Source: JBCCAG01 sp050331115 (GTDB taxonomy: Bacteria; Cyanobacteriota; Cyanobacteriia; CAKZMO01). Taken from it: a stretch of DNA of 64,000 nucleotides. The notes under the pieces were generated by a model, which saw only the letters and a list, made by a program, of their open reading frames with translations, was not told where the DNA came from and did no database searches. Position 1 is the first letter of the stretch. Each line of letters opens with the position of its first letter. The translations under genes were made by a program, and so were the position numbers. Location of the stretch: the NCBI GenBank assembly GCA_050331115.1, contig JBHJHD010000059.1, positions 14,198-78,197 on the forward strand. The letters run 5' to 3'. Below are positions 16,832 through 25,733 of the stretch, in pieces.

Positions 16832-19438
16832 ATGAAGTCATTTCGCTTAATGGCGCGGCGCTTTGAGCAGTGGTGCCTACCGACCAACCGCTCGCCTAAA
16901 CGCCGGATTTTCTCCGGATTTTCGCCACATTCTAGGACTTCACAACAGTCGTCACTACCCCACGAAAAGCCGCCCTCGACTGTAGACGCCTTGGTCGAAG
17001 ACTCAATAGGGACTGAGCTTAGCCCTGCCAATCGCGGGGAGCCCCGTCCGAGCAGCCGGGGGCTTTTGGTTCAGTCTCGGGAGCTCATGACCTGGCTTGG
17101 TGAGTACCCCTCCTGCTCTGGAACCACCCGACCTAAGCGAGGTAAGCTCAACCGATACGCTGGCCCGCTTTTGTGCACCATCGCCGTAGCCTCCCTAACA
17201 AGCGCCATCGGCTACCGGCTATACAATAAGCCTCAGCTCAGCGTAGGAACCGTTGCACCCCAAACGCTGCGGGCCCCCAATACTGTAGCGGTTGAGGATG
17301 AGGAGACAACCCGGCAGCGGCGATTGGAGGCTAGCCAGGGGGCCGTTCCGGTCCTTGCAATTGACGCGGATGCCAACCAGCGAATCTACCAGTCGCTCTC
17401 TCGCTTGATTGACGTTGGGGATGATTATCGAGAACAGGCCGGTCCGTTCCCATTTGTCGCGCCGTCCGTCCTGTCAACGACTGCCCAAGACTACCTGCGC
17501 ACCGTCTCTGAGGCGGGGTGGCAGCGCATTTTGACGGTGCTTGCTCAGGGTTTGGATAGCGTACCGCTCGATTCCTCTGTGGTGACGGCTAAACCATCCC
17601 AAGAGCTAGTTATTCTTGAGCTTCAGGGCTATAAAAATATTGCCTCAGCGGATGACTTTTCTGCTCTCAAGCAGTCTATTATTCGCGCTAGGCAGAGCTA
17701 CGCCACTGCTGCCGAAGCGCTCGACTCATCAAGCGGACCATCGACGCTGCTGACAGACAGCCGAATTTTGTCCTTGAGCGACTCGGACTGGAATCGGGTT
17801 AAAGCAGTGATGCGCCAGACGCTAGAGCGGATTCTGCTTCAGGGGATTCCTAAAGGGCTGCCCGACGACCAGCTGCAGACGGCAATTAAATCCCAGCTCA
17901 AGGACGATGCCCCCCGAGACGCCGCGCCGCTCGCTGCCGCTTTTCTTTTTGAGGTGATTCAGCCTAATTTGGTTGAGGATACGGAGCAGACCCGCCTACA
18001 GGCTGAGCGGACGGCGGAAGCCGTAGAGCCTGAAATGGTCAAAATTCGCGAAGGTGAGGTGATCGTTGCGGCGGAGGAGACCATTGAGCGATCGCAGTTT
18101 GTTCTACTAGATTACTTTGGCCTCAGCCGCCGCGGGGTAGACTGGCTAGGCCTCGTGGGATTTGCCGGAGTTGTTAGCGGTTCGGTCGTCATTTTTCTGC
18201 TGGTAGAGCGTCGATTTCACGCCCGCTTGCGCCAGCGCGACCACGTGCTGGTGCTGCTGCTTTCCCTGAGTACGCCATTGCTCCCAGGTCTTGGGCTGCC
18301 CACCACTAGCCTGCCTGCCGTAGGGCTACTGGTGGGCAGTTTCTATGGGTCAAGCCTGGGGATAGCCGTGGTAGCGCTGCTGGGCGCGATGCTGCCTTTG
18401 GGCATGACGATTGCAGCTGAGCAGCTTGTTGCCAGCATCGCGGGTGGCCTAGTGGGAACCCTGCTCGCCGGGCGGCTGCGCTCCCGGGAAGAGCTGGCGC
18501 TGCTGGGTGGGGCCGTTGGACTAGTGCAGGGGGTGGTCTACTTAATCATTAGCCTGATCATCAGCACGGCCACCAGCCCAGTTTGGCTAGTGATGCTCAC
18601 GGGCTCCTTCATTCAGGCACTGATGGGGGTGGCCTGGAGCATCGTGGCGCTAGGCGTCAGCCCCTACCTAGAAAACCTGTTTGACCTAGTCACGCCGATT
18701 CGTCTGGTGGAGCTATCTAACCCCAATCGGCCTACCCTAAAACGGCTGGCTTCAGAAGCGCCAGGTACCTTTCAGCACACGCTATTTGTGGCGAGTCTGG
18801 CGGAGGCGGCGGCCCGCGAGCTGGGCTGCAACGTGGAGCTTGTGAGGGCGGGGACGCTCTACCACGACATTGGTAAAATGCACGACCCTGAAGGCTTCAT
18901 CGAAAATCAGATGGGGGGTACTAACAAGCACGACATCATCGACGACCCCTGGGTCAGTGCCCAAATTATTAAAAAACACGTTAGTGAGGGTCTGGTGATG
19001 GCCCGCAAATGCAGGCTGCCAGGGGCGATCCAGGCCTTTATCCCCGAGCACCAGGGCACCATGCTGATCACCTACTTCTACTACCAAGCCAAGGAGCGCG
19101 CCAAGGCTGACCCGACTATCGAGGTTAAGGAAGAGGACTTCCGCTACCGTGGGCCGACGCCCCAGTCCCGAGAAACTGGAATCGTCATGGTGGCTGACTC
19201 CTGCGAGGCGGCGCTGCGATCGCTCAAGGACGCCACCCCCGAAGAGGCACTAGCTATGGTCAACCGCATTCTGCGCGCCCGCTGGCAGGACAACCAGCTG
19301 GTCGACTCCGGGCTGAGCCGCCAAGATATGGCCCACATTGCCGAGATTTTTGTACGGGTGTGGCAGCAGTACAACCACAAGCGCATTCCCTATCCGAAGG
19401 CCGCTCTAACGCCGCCGCCGTCTCCGATGCCGCTCTAG
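16832..19438 (+). CDS. 7TM-HD family phosphohydrolase (PgpH-like)
   Basis: This 868-residue membrane protein has the PgpH-type layout. A long disordered cytoplasmic N-terminus leads to one membrane helix near 110-130, then an extracytoplasmic 7TMR-HDED-type domain (about 130-420, starting with VGTVAPQTLRAPNTVAVEDEETT). A cluster of membrane helices follows at about 430-620, then a cytoplasmic HD domain with FQHTLFVAS, LYHDIGKMHDPEGF (HD pair near 677) and IPEHQG. In Firmicutes this architecture hydrolyses c-di-AMP, so nucleotide second-messenger turnover is the likely role; the ligand sensed outside is unknown. The full-length frame is intact. Confidence 0.92.
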   Translation: MKSFRLMARRFEQWCLPTNRSPKRRIFSGFSPHSRTSQQSSLPHEKPPSTVDALVEDSIGTELSPANRGEPRPSSRGLLVQSRELMTWLGEYPSCSGTTRPKRGKLNRYAGPLLCTIAVASLTSAIGYRLYNKPQLSVGTVAPQTLRAPNTVAVEDEETTRQRRLEASQGAVPVLAIDADANQRIYQSLSRLIDVGDDYREQAGPFPFVAPSVLSTTAQDYLRTVSEAGWQRILTVLAQGLDSVPLDSSVVTAKPSQELVILELQGYKNIASADDFSALKQSIIRARQSYATAAEALDSSSGPSTLLTDSRILSLSDSDWNRVKAVMRQTLERILLQGIPKGLPDDQLQTAIKSQLKDDAPRDAAPLAAAFLFEVIQPNLVEDTEQTRLQAERTAEAVEPEMVKIREGEVIVAAEETIERSQFVLLDYFGLSRRGVDWLGLVGFAGVVSGSVVIFLLVERRFHARLRQRDHVLVLLLSLSTPLLPGLGLPTTSLPAVGLLVGSFYGSSLGIAVVALLGAMLPLGMTIAAEQLVASIAGGLVGTLLAGRLRSREELALLGGAVGLVQGVVYLIISLIISTATSPVWLVMLTGSFIQALMGVAWSIVALGVSPYLENLFDLVTPIRLVELSNPNRPTLKRLASEAPGTFQHTLFVASLAEAAARELGCNVELVRAGTLYHDIGKMHDPEGFIENQMGGTNKHDIIDDPWVSAQIIKKHVSEGLVMARKCRLPGAIQAFIPEHQGTMLITYFYYQAKERAKADPTIEVKEEDFRYRGPTPQSRETGIVMVADSCEAALRSLKDATPEEALAMVNRILRARWQDNQLVDSGLSRQDMAHIAEIFVRVWQQYNHKRIPYPKAALTPPPSPMPL

Positions 19439-19568
19439 GCCGCCATTCTAAGCCAGCAGAACCGATGAAATAAGGTTCGGTAACCTAGAGAAAAAGTTTC
19501 GCCAAAACCGTCTCTCACCGCCTTAAAAGAAGCAGTATTCTGTTAATTGAAAGCGCTTTACGTTCCTT

Positions 19569-19619
19569 GGTTTCAAGGCGGTTTCAACCGACCTACTTCT
19601 TAGTTAATAGCCGAACTAA
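19569..19619 (+). promoter_or_regulatory. Repeat and inverted repeat in the hsp20 leader
   Basis: GGTTTCAA occurs twice 11 bases apart (19569-19576, 19580-19587), followed by TTAGTT (19600-19605) and AACTAA (19614-19619), which can pair around an 8-nt loop. A one-turn spacing of direct repeats suits protein binding; the hairpin would lie in the leader RNA. No CIRCE element was found. Confidence 0.35.
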
Positions 19620-19662
19620 AGCGCTGAAATTCAGAAACTAACGTCTTTAAAAGGTGAACACT

Positions 19663-20109
19663 ATGGCACTTGTTCGTTGGCAACCCTTCCGAGAAATGAC
19701 TGATGTTCAGCGGGAAATGAACCGTCTATTCGACGACATGCTCTCCCCGACCTCTAGACGAGAGAATATGGGAACGCTGTTCTCCCCGGCCGCTGAGCTC
19801 AACGAAACCGATGATAACTACGAGCTGAAGCTAGAGGTCCCTGGTTTAGAGCCAGACGACATCAGCATCGAGGCCACAGCAGAGGCGATCGCCATCAGCG
19901 GCGAGCGTCACTCTGAGACTAAGAGCGAGCGCTCCGGGCTCTCCCGCACTGAGTTCCGCTACGGGAAGTTCCAGCGCGTCATTCCCCTGCCCGGTCGCAT
20001 TCAAAACCAGCAGGTCGCAGCTGAGTACAAAAACGGTATTCTCCATCTGACGCTGCCTAAGGCTGAGGAAGAGAAGAGTAAAGTTGTGAAGGTTAACGTT
20101 AATCGATAA
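19663..20109 (+). CDS. Hsp20 / alpha-crystallin small heat-shock protein
   Basis: This 148-residue ATP-independent chaperone holds unfolding proteins and, in cyanobacteria, also associates with thylakoid membranes. The N-terminus MALVRWQPFREMTDVQREMNRLFDDML is the typical Hsp17-type start. The alpha-crystallin domain runs from about residue 40 (PAAELNETDDNYELKLEVPGL) to 140, ending in EYKNGILHLTLPKAEEEKSK. The ATG at 19663 is preferred over an in-frame GTG at 19654 because AAGGTG then serves as ribosome binding site. The gene is followed by a strong intrinsic terminator, so it is monocistronic. Heat induction is expected from the family; no known heat-shock operator was identified. Confidence 0.95.
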   Translation: MALVRWQPFREMTDVQREMNRLFDDMLSPTSRRENMGTLFSPAAELNETDDNYELKLEVPGLEPDDISIEATAEAIAISGERHSETKSERSGLSRTEFRYGKFQRVIPLPGRIQNQQVAAEYKNGILHLTLPKAEEEKSKVVKVNVNR

Positions 20110-20167
20110 CGTTACGCCATATCGTCATCCGTGACGCAGTTTGAGTCGCTCAACTCCTGTATGCTTG

Positions 20168-20205
20168 AAGGCCAATAGGGTATACCCTATTGGCTTCTTA
20201 TTTTT
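20168..20205 (+). terminator. Rho-independent terminator of hsp20
   Basis: GCCAATAGGG and CCCTATTGGC (20171-20194, separated by TATA) form a perfect 10-bp stem with a four-base loop. TTCTTATTTTT follows on the plus strand. It lies about 60 bases after the hsp20 stop. Confidence 0.9.
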
Positions 20206-20229
20206 GCTTCACGATGTCTATGTAGTTCT

Positions 20230-21660
20230 ATGAGCGACCCGACCCAGCGCGACCCGATCCAAACCCAGCCCAAGCCGACCCAAACATCAGAAGGTACCAG
20301 CGCCCTCGCGCGCTACTTTCAGTTTGCGGCGCTGGGAACCAATTTACGCACCGAGATTTTGGCGGGATTCACTACCTTTGTAACCATGGCCTATATCCTG
20401 GTGGTCAACCCTGGCATCCTCTCCAACGCTATCTTCCTAACCGAATCGGGCGACCTGTTTGGGGAACTCGCGATCGCCACCGCCCTCTCCGCTGCCATCG
20501 CCACCGCCATCATGGGGCTGTATGCCAACTATCCCTTTGCCCTAGCGCCCGGTATGGGTCTCAATGCGTTCTTTGCCTTTTCGGTTGTTCTAGGCCTGGG
20601 AATAGACTGGCGTTTGGCGCTGGCCGTCGTGCTGATCGAGGGGCTAATTTTTATCCTGCTGACCCTCTCCAACCTGCGGGCGCTGCTGATCAAAAGTATT
20701 CCCGAATGCCTAAAGCGGGCGATCGCGGCGGGCATTGGGCTGTTTATTGCCTACATTGGCCTGTCTGGCGACCCGGAGGCCGGGGGGGCGGGCATCATTG
20801 TGGCCAGTGAGGCCACCAAAACAACCTTGGGAGACTTGGGCCGCCCTGAAACGGCGCTGGCGCTGCTGGGCATTCTGCTGACTGCCGCCTTTGTGGCCCG
20901 CCGCACTAAAGGAGCGCTGCTGTGGGGCGTCTTAGCGACGGCGCTGCTGGGGTGGATCTTGGGCGTTGCGCCTTGGCCCGAAAGCCTGGTCTCACTGCCG
21001 GCGCTGCCGACCGATTTACTGGGGCAGGCGCTGGTCGGCCTAGCGCAGGTGAATCTCGGCAACATTGTGAATTTGCTGGCGGTGCTGTTCGTATTTCTAT
21101 TCGTGGACCTGTTCGACACCGTGGGCACATTGTCTGGGGTCGGCATCCAGGCGGGAATGATCAACGAGCAGGGGGAGCTGCCCAAGGCCAACCAGGCGCT
21201 GATGGCCGAGGCGGTGGGCACGACGTTCGGGGCGCTGCTGGGCACCTCGACGGTCACCACCTATGTGGAGTCGGCGTCGGGAGTAGCTGAAGGGGGGCGA
21301 TCGGGATTTACGGCCATCGTGGCGGCCATCCTATTTACGCTGTCGATCTTCTTTGTTCCCCTGTTTGCCGCGATTCCGGGGTTCGCAACGGCAGCAGCGC
21401 TGGTGATTGTCGGGGTGCTGATGGCAGGCAACGTTCGGGGCATCAACTGGGACGATCCCGCTGAGTCTATTCCAGCATTCCTCACCATTATTGTCATGCC
21501 CCTGAGCTTCTCTATTGCTGAGGGTTTGGCGGTGGGCTTTCTGGCCTATCCGATTGTGAAGGCTTTTCAGGGAAAAGCCCACGAGGTAGGTATCGCGGTG
21601 TGGGTTCTGGCCGCTGTGTTTCTCTTCCGCTTCGTTTTGCTGGCGCTAGGAGTGATTTAG
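20230..21660 (+). CDS. NCS2 family purine permease (AzgA/PbuG type)
   Basis: The 476-residue transporter has 12-14 hydrophobic helices. It carries the signatures of the AzgA-like branch of NCS2: LRTEILAGFTTFVTMAYILVVNPGIL near residue 40, YPFALAPGMGLNAFFAF, FLFVDLFDTVGTLSGV, and GTSTVTTYVESASGVAEGGRSGFTAI. Members of this branch take up adenine, guanine or hypoxanthine by proton symport. The ATG lies directly after the hsp20 terminator. The next gene starts one base after its stop and encodes a ureidoglycolate lyase homologue, which supports a role in purine scavenging as nitrogen source. Confidence 0.93.
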   Translation: MSDPTQRDPIQTQPKPTQTSEGTSALARYFQFAALGTNLRTEILAGFTTFVTMAYILVVNPGILSNAIFLTESGDLFGELAIATALSAAIATAIMGLYANYPFALAPGMGLNAFFAFSVVLGLGIDWRLALAVVLIEGLIFILLTLSNLRALLIKSIPECLKRAIAAGIGLFIAYIGLSGDPEAGGAGIIVASEATKTTLGDLGRPETALALLGILLTAAFVARRTKGALLWGVLATALLGWILGVAPWPESLVSLPALPTDLLGQALVGLAQVNLGNIVNLLAVLFVFLFVDLFDTVGTLSGVGIQAGMINEQGELPKANQALMAEAVGTTFGALLGTSTVTTYVESASGVAEGGRSGFTAIVAAILFTLSIFFVPLFAAIPGFATAAALVIVGVLMAGNVRGINWDDPAESIPAFLTIIVMPLSFSIAEGLAVGFLAYPIVKAFQGKAHEVGIAVWVLAAVFLFRFVLLALGVI

Positions 21661-21661
21661 C

Positions 21662-22183
21662 ATGCCCGAGACCATTCAGACCATTACTATAATCGCGCAG
21701 CCTATCACGCCGGAAAGCTTTGCGCCCTTTGGCCAGGTGATCTCGCCGTCAGATGACGGAAAGCTGTACGACGCTACAGACGCTCAGCTTGTACTGGACC
21801 AGGGCACGCCGAGGTTTTATATTATGCGGCTGACGGGTCGCGGTCGCCGGTTTTTTCAGATTACCCGACATCGGCGCTGCACCCAGTGCTTGGGTTCTTT
21901 GGGCGGCAAAGAATGGCTGCTGGGCGTTGCGCCACCGGGGCCAGCGACGGCTCCGGATAAGGCGGCGATTCAGGCGTTTCAGATTCCGGGCACCTGCTTT
22001 GTGAAGCTGCACGTGGGGACGTGGCATGCGGGACCCTATTTCGACGCCGAGGTGGTGGACTTTTACAATCTAGAGCTGAGTGATACCAACGTCGTCGACC
22101 ACGACACCTGCGATCTAAAGCAGCGGTATGGCATTGCGTTCGAAATCACTGGGCCCGGCTCGCTTACGCAGGCGTTGAGCTAG
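21662..22183 (+). CDS. Ureidoglycolate lyase family protein
   Basis: The 173-residue cupin-fold protein resembles ureidoglycolate lyase (AllA), which splits ureidoglycolate to glyoxylate and urea at the end of purine catabolism. Family-like segments are PITPESFAPFGQVI, ITRHRRCTQCLGSLGGKEWLLGVAP, and FVKLHVGTWHAGPYFDAEVVDFYNLELSDTNVVDH. The start is one base after the permease stop, so the pair is a tight operon. Other purine-breakdown genes (uricase, allantoinase) are not nearby. The last 20 bases overlap the end of the convergent glycosyltransferase gene. Confidence 0.87.
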   Translation: MPETIQTITIIAQPITPESFAPFGQVISPSDDGKLYDATDAQLVLDQGTPRFYIMRLTGRGRRFFQITRHRRCTQCLGSLGGKEWLLGVAPPGPATAPDKAAIQAFQIPGTCFVKLHVGTWHAGPYFDAEVVDFYNLELSDTNVVDHDTCDLKQRYGIAFEITGPGSLTQALS

Positions 22184-23072
22184 AAACGTCCTTTTCTCCC
22201 GAACCTTGCTTCATTTCCCACAGGAAGCCCGATAGGTTAGCAACCTGAGACACTAAAAGCGCAAACGTCAGCGATGCCCCTTGGCGACTTTGCCCATGCC
22301 TGAAGGGATAGAGCAGCAGGTTGACGTAGTAGTTTCCTTCAATCTTGAAGTTGCCCCAGCCTTTCTTAGACCGCGTGTTGTGAAAGCGAAAAGCGCCCTG
22401 ACCGTAGGTGAAGTGCTGCCGCCAAAACTGCTGCAGGGTCATGGGGTGGGCGTGGTAAATAACAATGTCTGGGTCATAGAGCATGCGCCGCCCTGAATGT
22501 ATCCAGCGATCGCACAGCTCTCTGTCTTCAGAGGTTCTAAAGTCGGTATTGAAGCCGCCCACCTCAAGAAAGGCCTGAGTGGGCACCACCATATTGTTTG
22601 ACGTAAAAAAGCGCGCCTGATCGCGTACGGAATTGTAGTGGTCATACCCGATGCTGATAATGTTTTGACTCATGGTCGAAAAGGGATTATCAGAGAGCAT
22701 GTTCACCGTCTGCCCGCCGATGATACAGTCTGGACTGTCGGCTAAGCGCGCTTCTAGCTTCTGGAGCCAGTGTGGTTCGGGGCAGCAGTCGTCGTCGGTG
22801 AAAGCTAGGTATTTACCCCGCGCATGTCTAGCGCCTGCGTTTCGAGCGGCAGCGGGGCCAGCGTTAGACTGGCGGGTTAGGTTGATGCAGAGCGCTTCAT
22901 TAAAAGGCTCAACGACCTCGTCTAGAGGGGAAGCGCTGCCGTCGTCGACAACAATCACCTCGAAGCGATCGCGGGGATAGTTGAGTTGAGAGAGGCTCTG
23001 TAAGCAGTCAGACAGATGCCCAGGACGGTTGTACGTTGGGATAATGATTGAAAAGAGGGGGGGCGATTTCAC
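22164..23072 (-). CDS. Family 2 glycosyltransferase
   Basis: The 302-residue GT-A fold enzyme transfers a sugar from a nucleotide donor. The N-terminus FSIIIPTYNRPGHLSDCLQS is the family 2 opening; VIVVDDGS follows at about 39-46 and the metal-binding DxD-type motif is AFTDDDCCPEP near residue 95. The acceptor-side acid is probably in DFRTSEDRELCDRW. No membrane helix is evident. It is the last gene of the 22-35 kb polysaccharide locus on the minus strand, 84 bases after the GMC oxidoreductase. Its end overlaps the convergent ureidoglycolate lyase gene by 20 bases. Confidence 0.9.
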   Translation of the reverse strand: MKSPPLFSIIIPTYNRPGHLSDCLQSLSQLNYPRDRFEVIVVDDGSASPLDEVVEPFNEALCINLTRQSNAGPAAARNAGARHARGKYLAFTDDDCCPEPHWLQKLEARLADSPDCIIGGQTVNMLSDNPFSTMSQNIISIGYDHYNSVRDQARFFTSNNMVVPTQAFLEVGGFNTDFRTSEDRELCDRWIHSGRRMLYDPDIVIYHAHPMTLQQFWRQHFTYGQGAFRFHNTRSKKGWGNFKIEGNYYVNLLLYPFRHGQSRQGASLTFALLVSQVANLSGFLWEMKQGSGEKDVSSSTPA

Positions 23073-23156
23073 GAGTAAGTACCTCCTGATTAGTTTTGCC
23101 CGCGAGTCGGTATGTTAGCGAGAGTTGAAGAATCTACAGATCAGATTGAGCGGTGT

Positions 23157-24695
23157 CTAGGGGGAGATTCCGCTGTAGCTTTCAGCCAGCTTTGACGTGG
23201 TTTGGAGCAGGTGCTCACCCAAGCGGCGCGCCAGCGCCAGAATTGTAAAGGTTGGCGAATAGGACGGACCGGTCGGAAACACCGCCGAGCTGGCAACGTA
23301 GAGATTGTCGGTACCAAAGACGCGACAGTCTGTATCCACAACGCCCTCTTCGGGGCGGCCAGCCATGCGGGTGGTCCCCATCTGGTGGGCCGCGTCGGTC
23401 ATATTCTCTAGGGTGGGCGGGTCGCCCCCAAAGTCAAAGTCGCCCAGCCCCACCGCCGAAAATCGATGGGTCAGCAGCTCCAGAGTCTTCTCCATAGAGC
23501 GGCGATCCTGGTCTGTAAAACACCAGTCGAGCGCTGGCTTTCGCTGACCGAGCGCATCGTGTTCGTCCGTAAGCGTGACGCGGCTGCCCTCATGGGGCAC
23601 CTGCTCGGTGACGAATTTAACCCGATAGTCCTGGACGCGACCGTTGCCGTCGGTGAAGACTGGCTTACCCTGTACGAGCCGCTTTAGCTTGTCCATGCGC
23701 GTCTCGTAAATGGGCTTGATGTAGAGCACATGCTCAAGCAGCTCGTGCGCCTGCTGGGTGGCGTCGTCAAGCGCAAAGCAGATGCAGAACCGAGGCTTGG
23801 GCGCATACTGCAGCTCGTGGGCGTACTCTTTCACCAAGGGGCCCGGCTTAAGCGTACCGGTGTGGTGCTTGGGATGGTCGGTGTAAAAGCGGCCCACCAG
23901 GTCGTGGGCGTTGCCAACACCGCCAGGAAGCTGGCGATCGGACGCCAGCAGGAGGCGGGCGCTCTCAAGCGCACCGGTGGCTAGAATAATCGAGTCGCCT
24001 TCCACCGTCAGCTCTCGGCCTTCAAGCGAGCGACAAGCTACCGCAGTGACCCGCTGACAGGTTGGGTCAAGCTTGAGCTCAGTTGCGCTAACGCCCAAAA
24101 TAACCCGCAAATGCTTTGACTGGCGCATTTCATCGCCAAAGCGCTTTGCCGTGCGCGTCGGGGTCTCCTCCCAGTAGAAGCTGCTCATTTTGAGGCCACC
24201 AGCAGCTACTTTTTTGCGAAACGCGGCAATTTCGGGGCGCATGGCCTCTGCCTCTAAGTCCCCAAAGCCGTAGTCTTTTGCCGCTGAGCGGTAGTGCTCT
24301 AAAAGCTCCTCGTAGTCGATGGGCCAGCCGCTATTGGGGACCCAAGATCTGCCCTCAAAGTCGGAAGGCTGTAGGTATTTCCATTTGCCCGTCCAGACGT
24401 TGCTGGTGCCGCCGAACTGCCGTACTCGGCTGACCCCGCGCAGCTCGGGCGGCAGGTAGCGGTGGTAATAGGAATCTGGATCTAGATCGCGGTGGCGCTT
24501 GCCCAGAAAGGTAACGTCGTTTAAGGCCTGAATAGCGGGGTCAAAGCGATCGCGACCGCTCTCCACCAGCACCACCTCTCGGCCATGGCGGGCAAGATAG
24601 GTCGCCACCTCAGCGCCTGCAATTCCAGAGCCAACGACGATTACTTGGCCTTTCAGCGTCGTCTGCTCGCCCATTTCAAGAATGTCAGTAATCAT
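23157..24695 (-). CDS. GMC family FAD oxidoreductase
   Basis: This 512-residue flavoprotein oxidises an alcohol or sugar hydroxyl. The FAD Rossmann motif is at the N-terminus (VIVVGSGIAGAEVATYLARHG), with FGGTSNVWTGKW in the GMC core. A C-terminal GMC domain has HQMGTTRM and VVDTDCRVFGTDNLYVASSAVFP. The usual second active-site His/Asn segment (..NPT.T) reads PSYSPTFT here, so the conserved His/Asn pair is not obvious and the catalytic base may differ. Start ATG 24695 is supported by AGAGG just upstream. Its place among glycosyltransferases suggests it modifies a sugar of the exported glycan; this is inference. Confidence 0.88.
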   Translation of the reverse strand: MITDILEMGEQTTLKGQVIVVGSGIAGAEVATYLARHGREVVLVESGRDRFDPAIQALNDVTFLGKRHRDLDPDSYYHRYLPPELRGVSRVRQFGGTSNVWTGKWKYLQPSDFEGRSWVPNSGWPIDYEELLEHYRSAAKDYGFGDLEAEAMRPEIAAFRKKVAAGGLKMSSFYWEETPTRTAKRFGDEMRQSKHLRVILGVSATELKLDPTCQRVTAVACRSLEGRELTVEGDSIILATGALESARLLLASDRQLPGGVGNAHDLVGRFYTDHPKHHTGTLKPGPLVKEYAHELQYAPKPRFCICFALDDATQQAHELLEHVLYIKPIYETRMDKLKRLVQGKPVFTDGNGRVQDYRVKFVTEQVPHEGSRVTLTDEHDALGQRKPALDWCFTDQDRRSMEKTLELLTHRFSAVGLGDFDFGGDPPTLENMTDAAHQMGTTRMAGRPEEGVVDTDCRVFGTDNLYVASSAVFPTGPSYSPTFTILALARRLGEHLLQTTSKLAESYSGISP

Positions 24696-24790
24696 ATGAC
24701 CTCTTCTGCTAAAAAAACTAAGACCGCTTTGTAAATTCAAGAGGGGAGAGCGCGTCTGTGGTGGCAGACCAGCCCTTTCGCTTGCCTAAG

Positions 24791-25702
24791 CTAGGAAGCA
24801 TTCGATACGGCCGGTAGGCCGCGTAGGCGCTCCGCCAGGCGGGACAGCGCGGAATGAACGGCCGCTTTAGAGATATGGCCAGGCTGAAGCCGCAGGGCCC
24901 ATAGTAAATGGGATAGCGCGGCCTTTCGCTGCCCTATCTGCTGAGAGGTCAGAGCGTGCTTGTAGATAAAATCGGCGAACATTTCAGGATGGGATTCAAA
25001 GGCCTGCCGATGTTTTTCGATGAGGCGATTAAAGCTTTCCTGGCGGAGCTTCGGATTTCCCGATACCCGAGCGCCCGTATGGGAGAGAAGATAGTAGGTC
25101 ACAACCGGTAGGCCGATGAGCGTGCAGGCCGGGTTGAGCCGCAAAAAGAACTCTGAATGTACCCGAGAGCGAAATGTCTCGTCCCAGCCGCCAATGCCGA
25201 GAACAACGTCGCGCTCTACCACCAGCGTCTGCTTTGTGTTGTAGGAGTGCCCTGACTCTAGGGGCTCTAAGAAAAAATGCTTTCCTTTGGGACGGAGGGC
25301 GGGAGGAATGCGGGTGGACAATTGTTCCCCATGCTCATTCACCTTCTGAATGGCGGAAATAACGCCAACGGGAGGGCTCACCGTCGTTGACTCCAGCGCC
25401 GATAGCGATACCTCTGCCATATTGGGCGTCAGGCGATCGTCATCATCTAGGTAGGTCACCCAGCGCCCGCGTGCCTCCCGCGTGCCCACGTTGCGAGCCC
25501 CTGCGCCGCCGACGCCCTCTTCGAGCCGAATCACCCTCAGCCTCGGATCTTCGGGGAGGCTCGCGGGCTCGCGAGACGCATCGTCAACCACAACGACCTC
25601 TAAGTCTTGAGCGGTCTGACTGAGAGCGCTTTGAACCGCCAGCGGCAGCAGCCGCGGCCGATTATAGGTAGGAATAATAATGCTGAGCTTAGGCTGAGAC
25701 AT
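24791..25702 (-). CDS. Family 2 glycosyltransferase
   Basis: The 303-residue GT-A enzyme opens with LSIIIPTYNRPRLLPLAVQS, has VVVVDDAS near 40, GAGARNVGTREARG near 72, and the metal motif YLDDDDRLTP near 95. The C-terminal third is helical with a positively charged surface and no clear membrane span. It stands between the ABC exporter ATPase gene (32 bases upstream in transcription order) and the GMC oxidoreductase gene, all on the minus strand. Donor and acceptor cannot be read from sequence. Confidence 0.9.
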   Translation of the reverse strand: MSQPKLSIIIPTYNRPRLLPLAVQSALSQTAQDLEVVVVDDASREPASLPEDPRLRVIRLEEGVGGAGARNVGTREARGRWVTYLDDDDRLTPNMAEVSLSALESTTVSPPVGVISAIQKVNEHGEQLSTRIPPALRPKGKHFFLEPLESGHSYNTKQTLVVERDVVLGIGGWDETFRSRVHSEFFLRLNPACTLIGLPVVTYYLLSHTGARVSGNPKLRQESFNRLIEKHRQAFESHPEMFADFIYKHALTSQQIGQRKAALSHLLWALRLQPGHISKAAVHSALSRLAERLRGLPAVSNAS

Positions 25703-25733
25703 AAAAATAAGAGTTCGCTTTAGACGCTACTGA

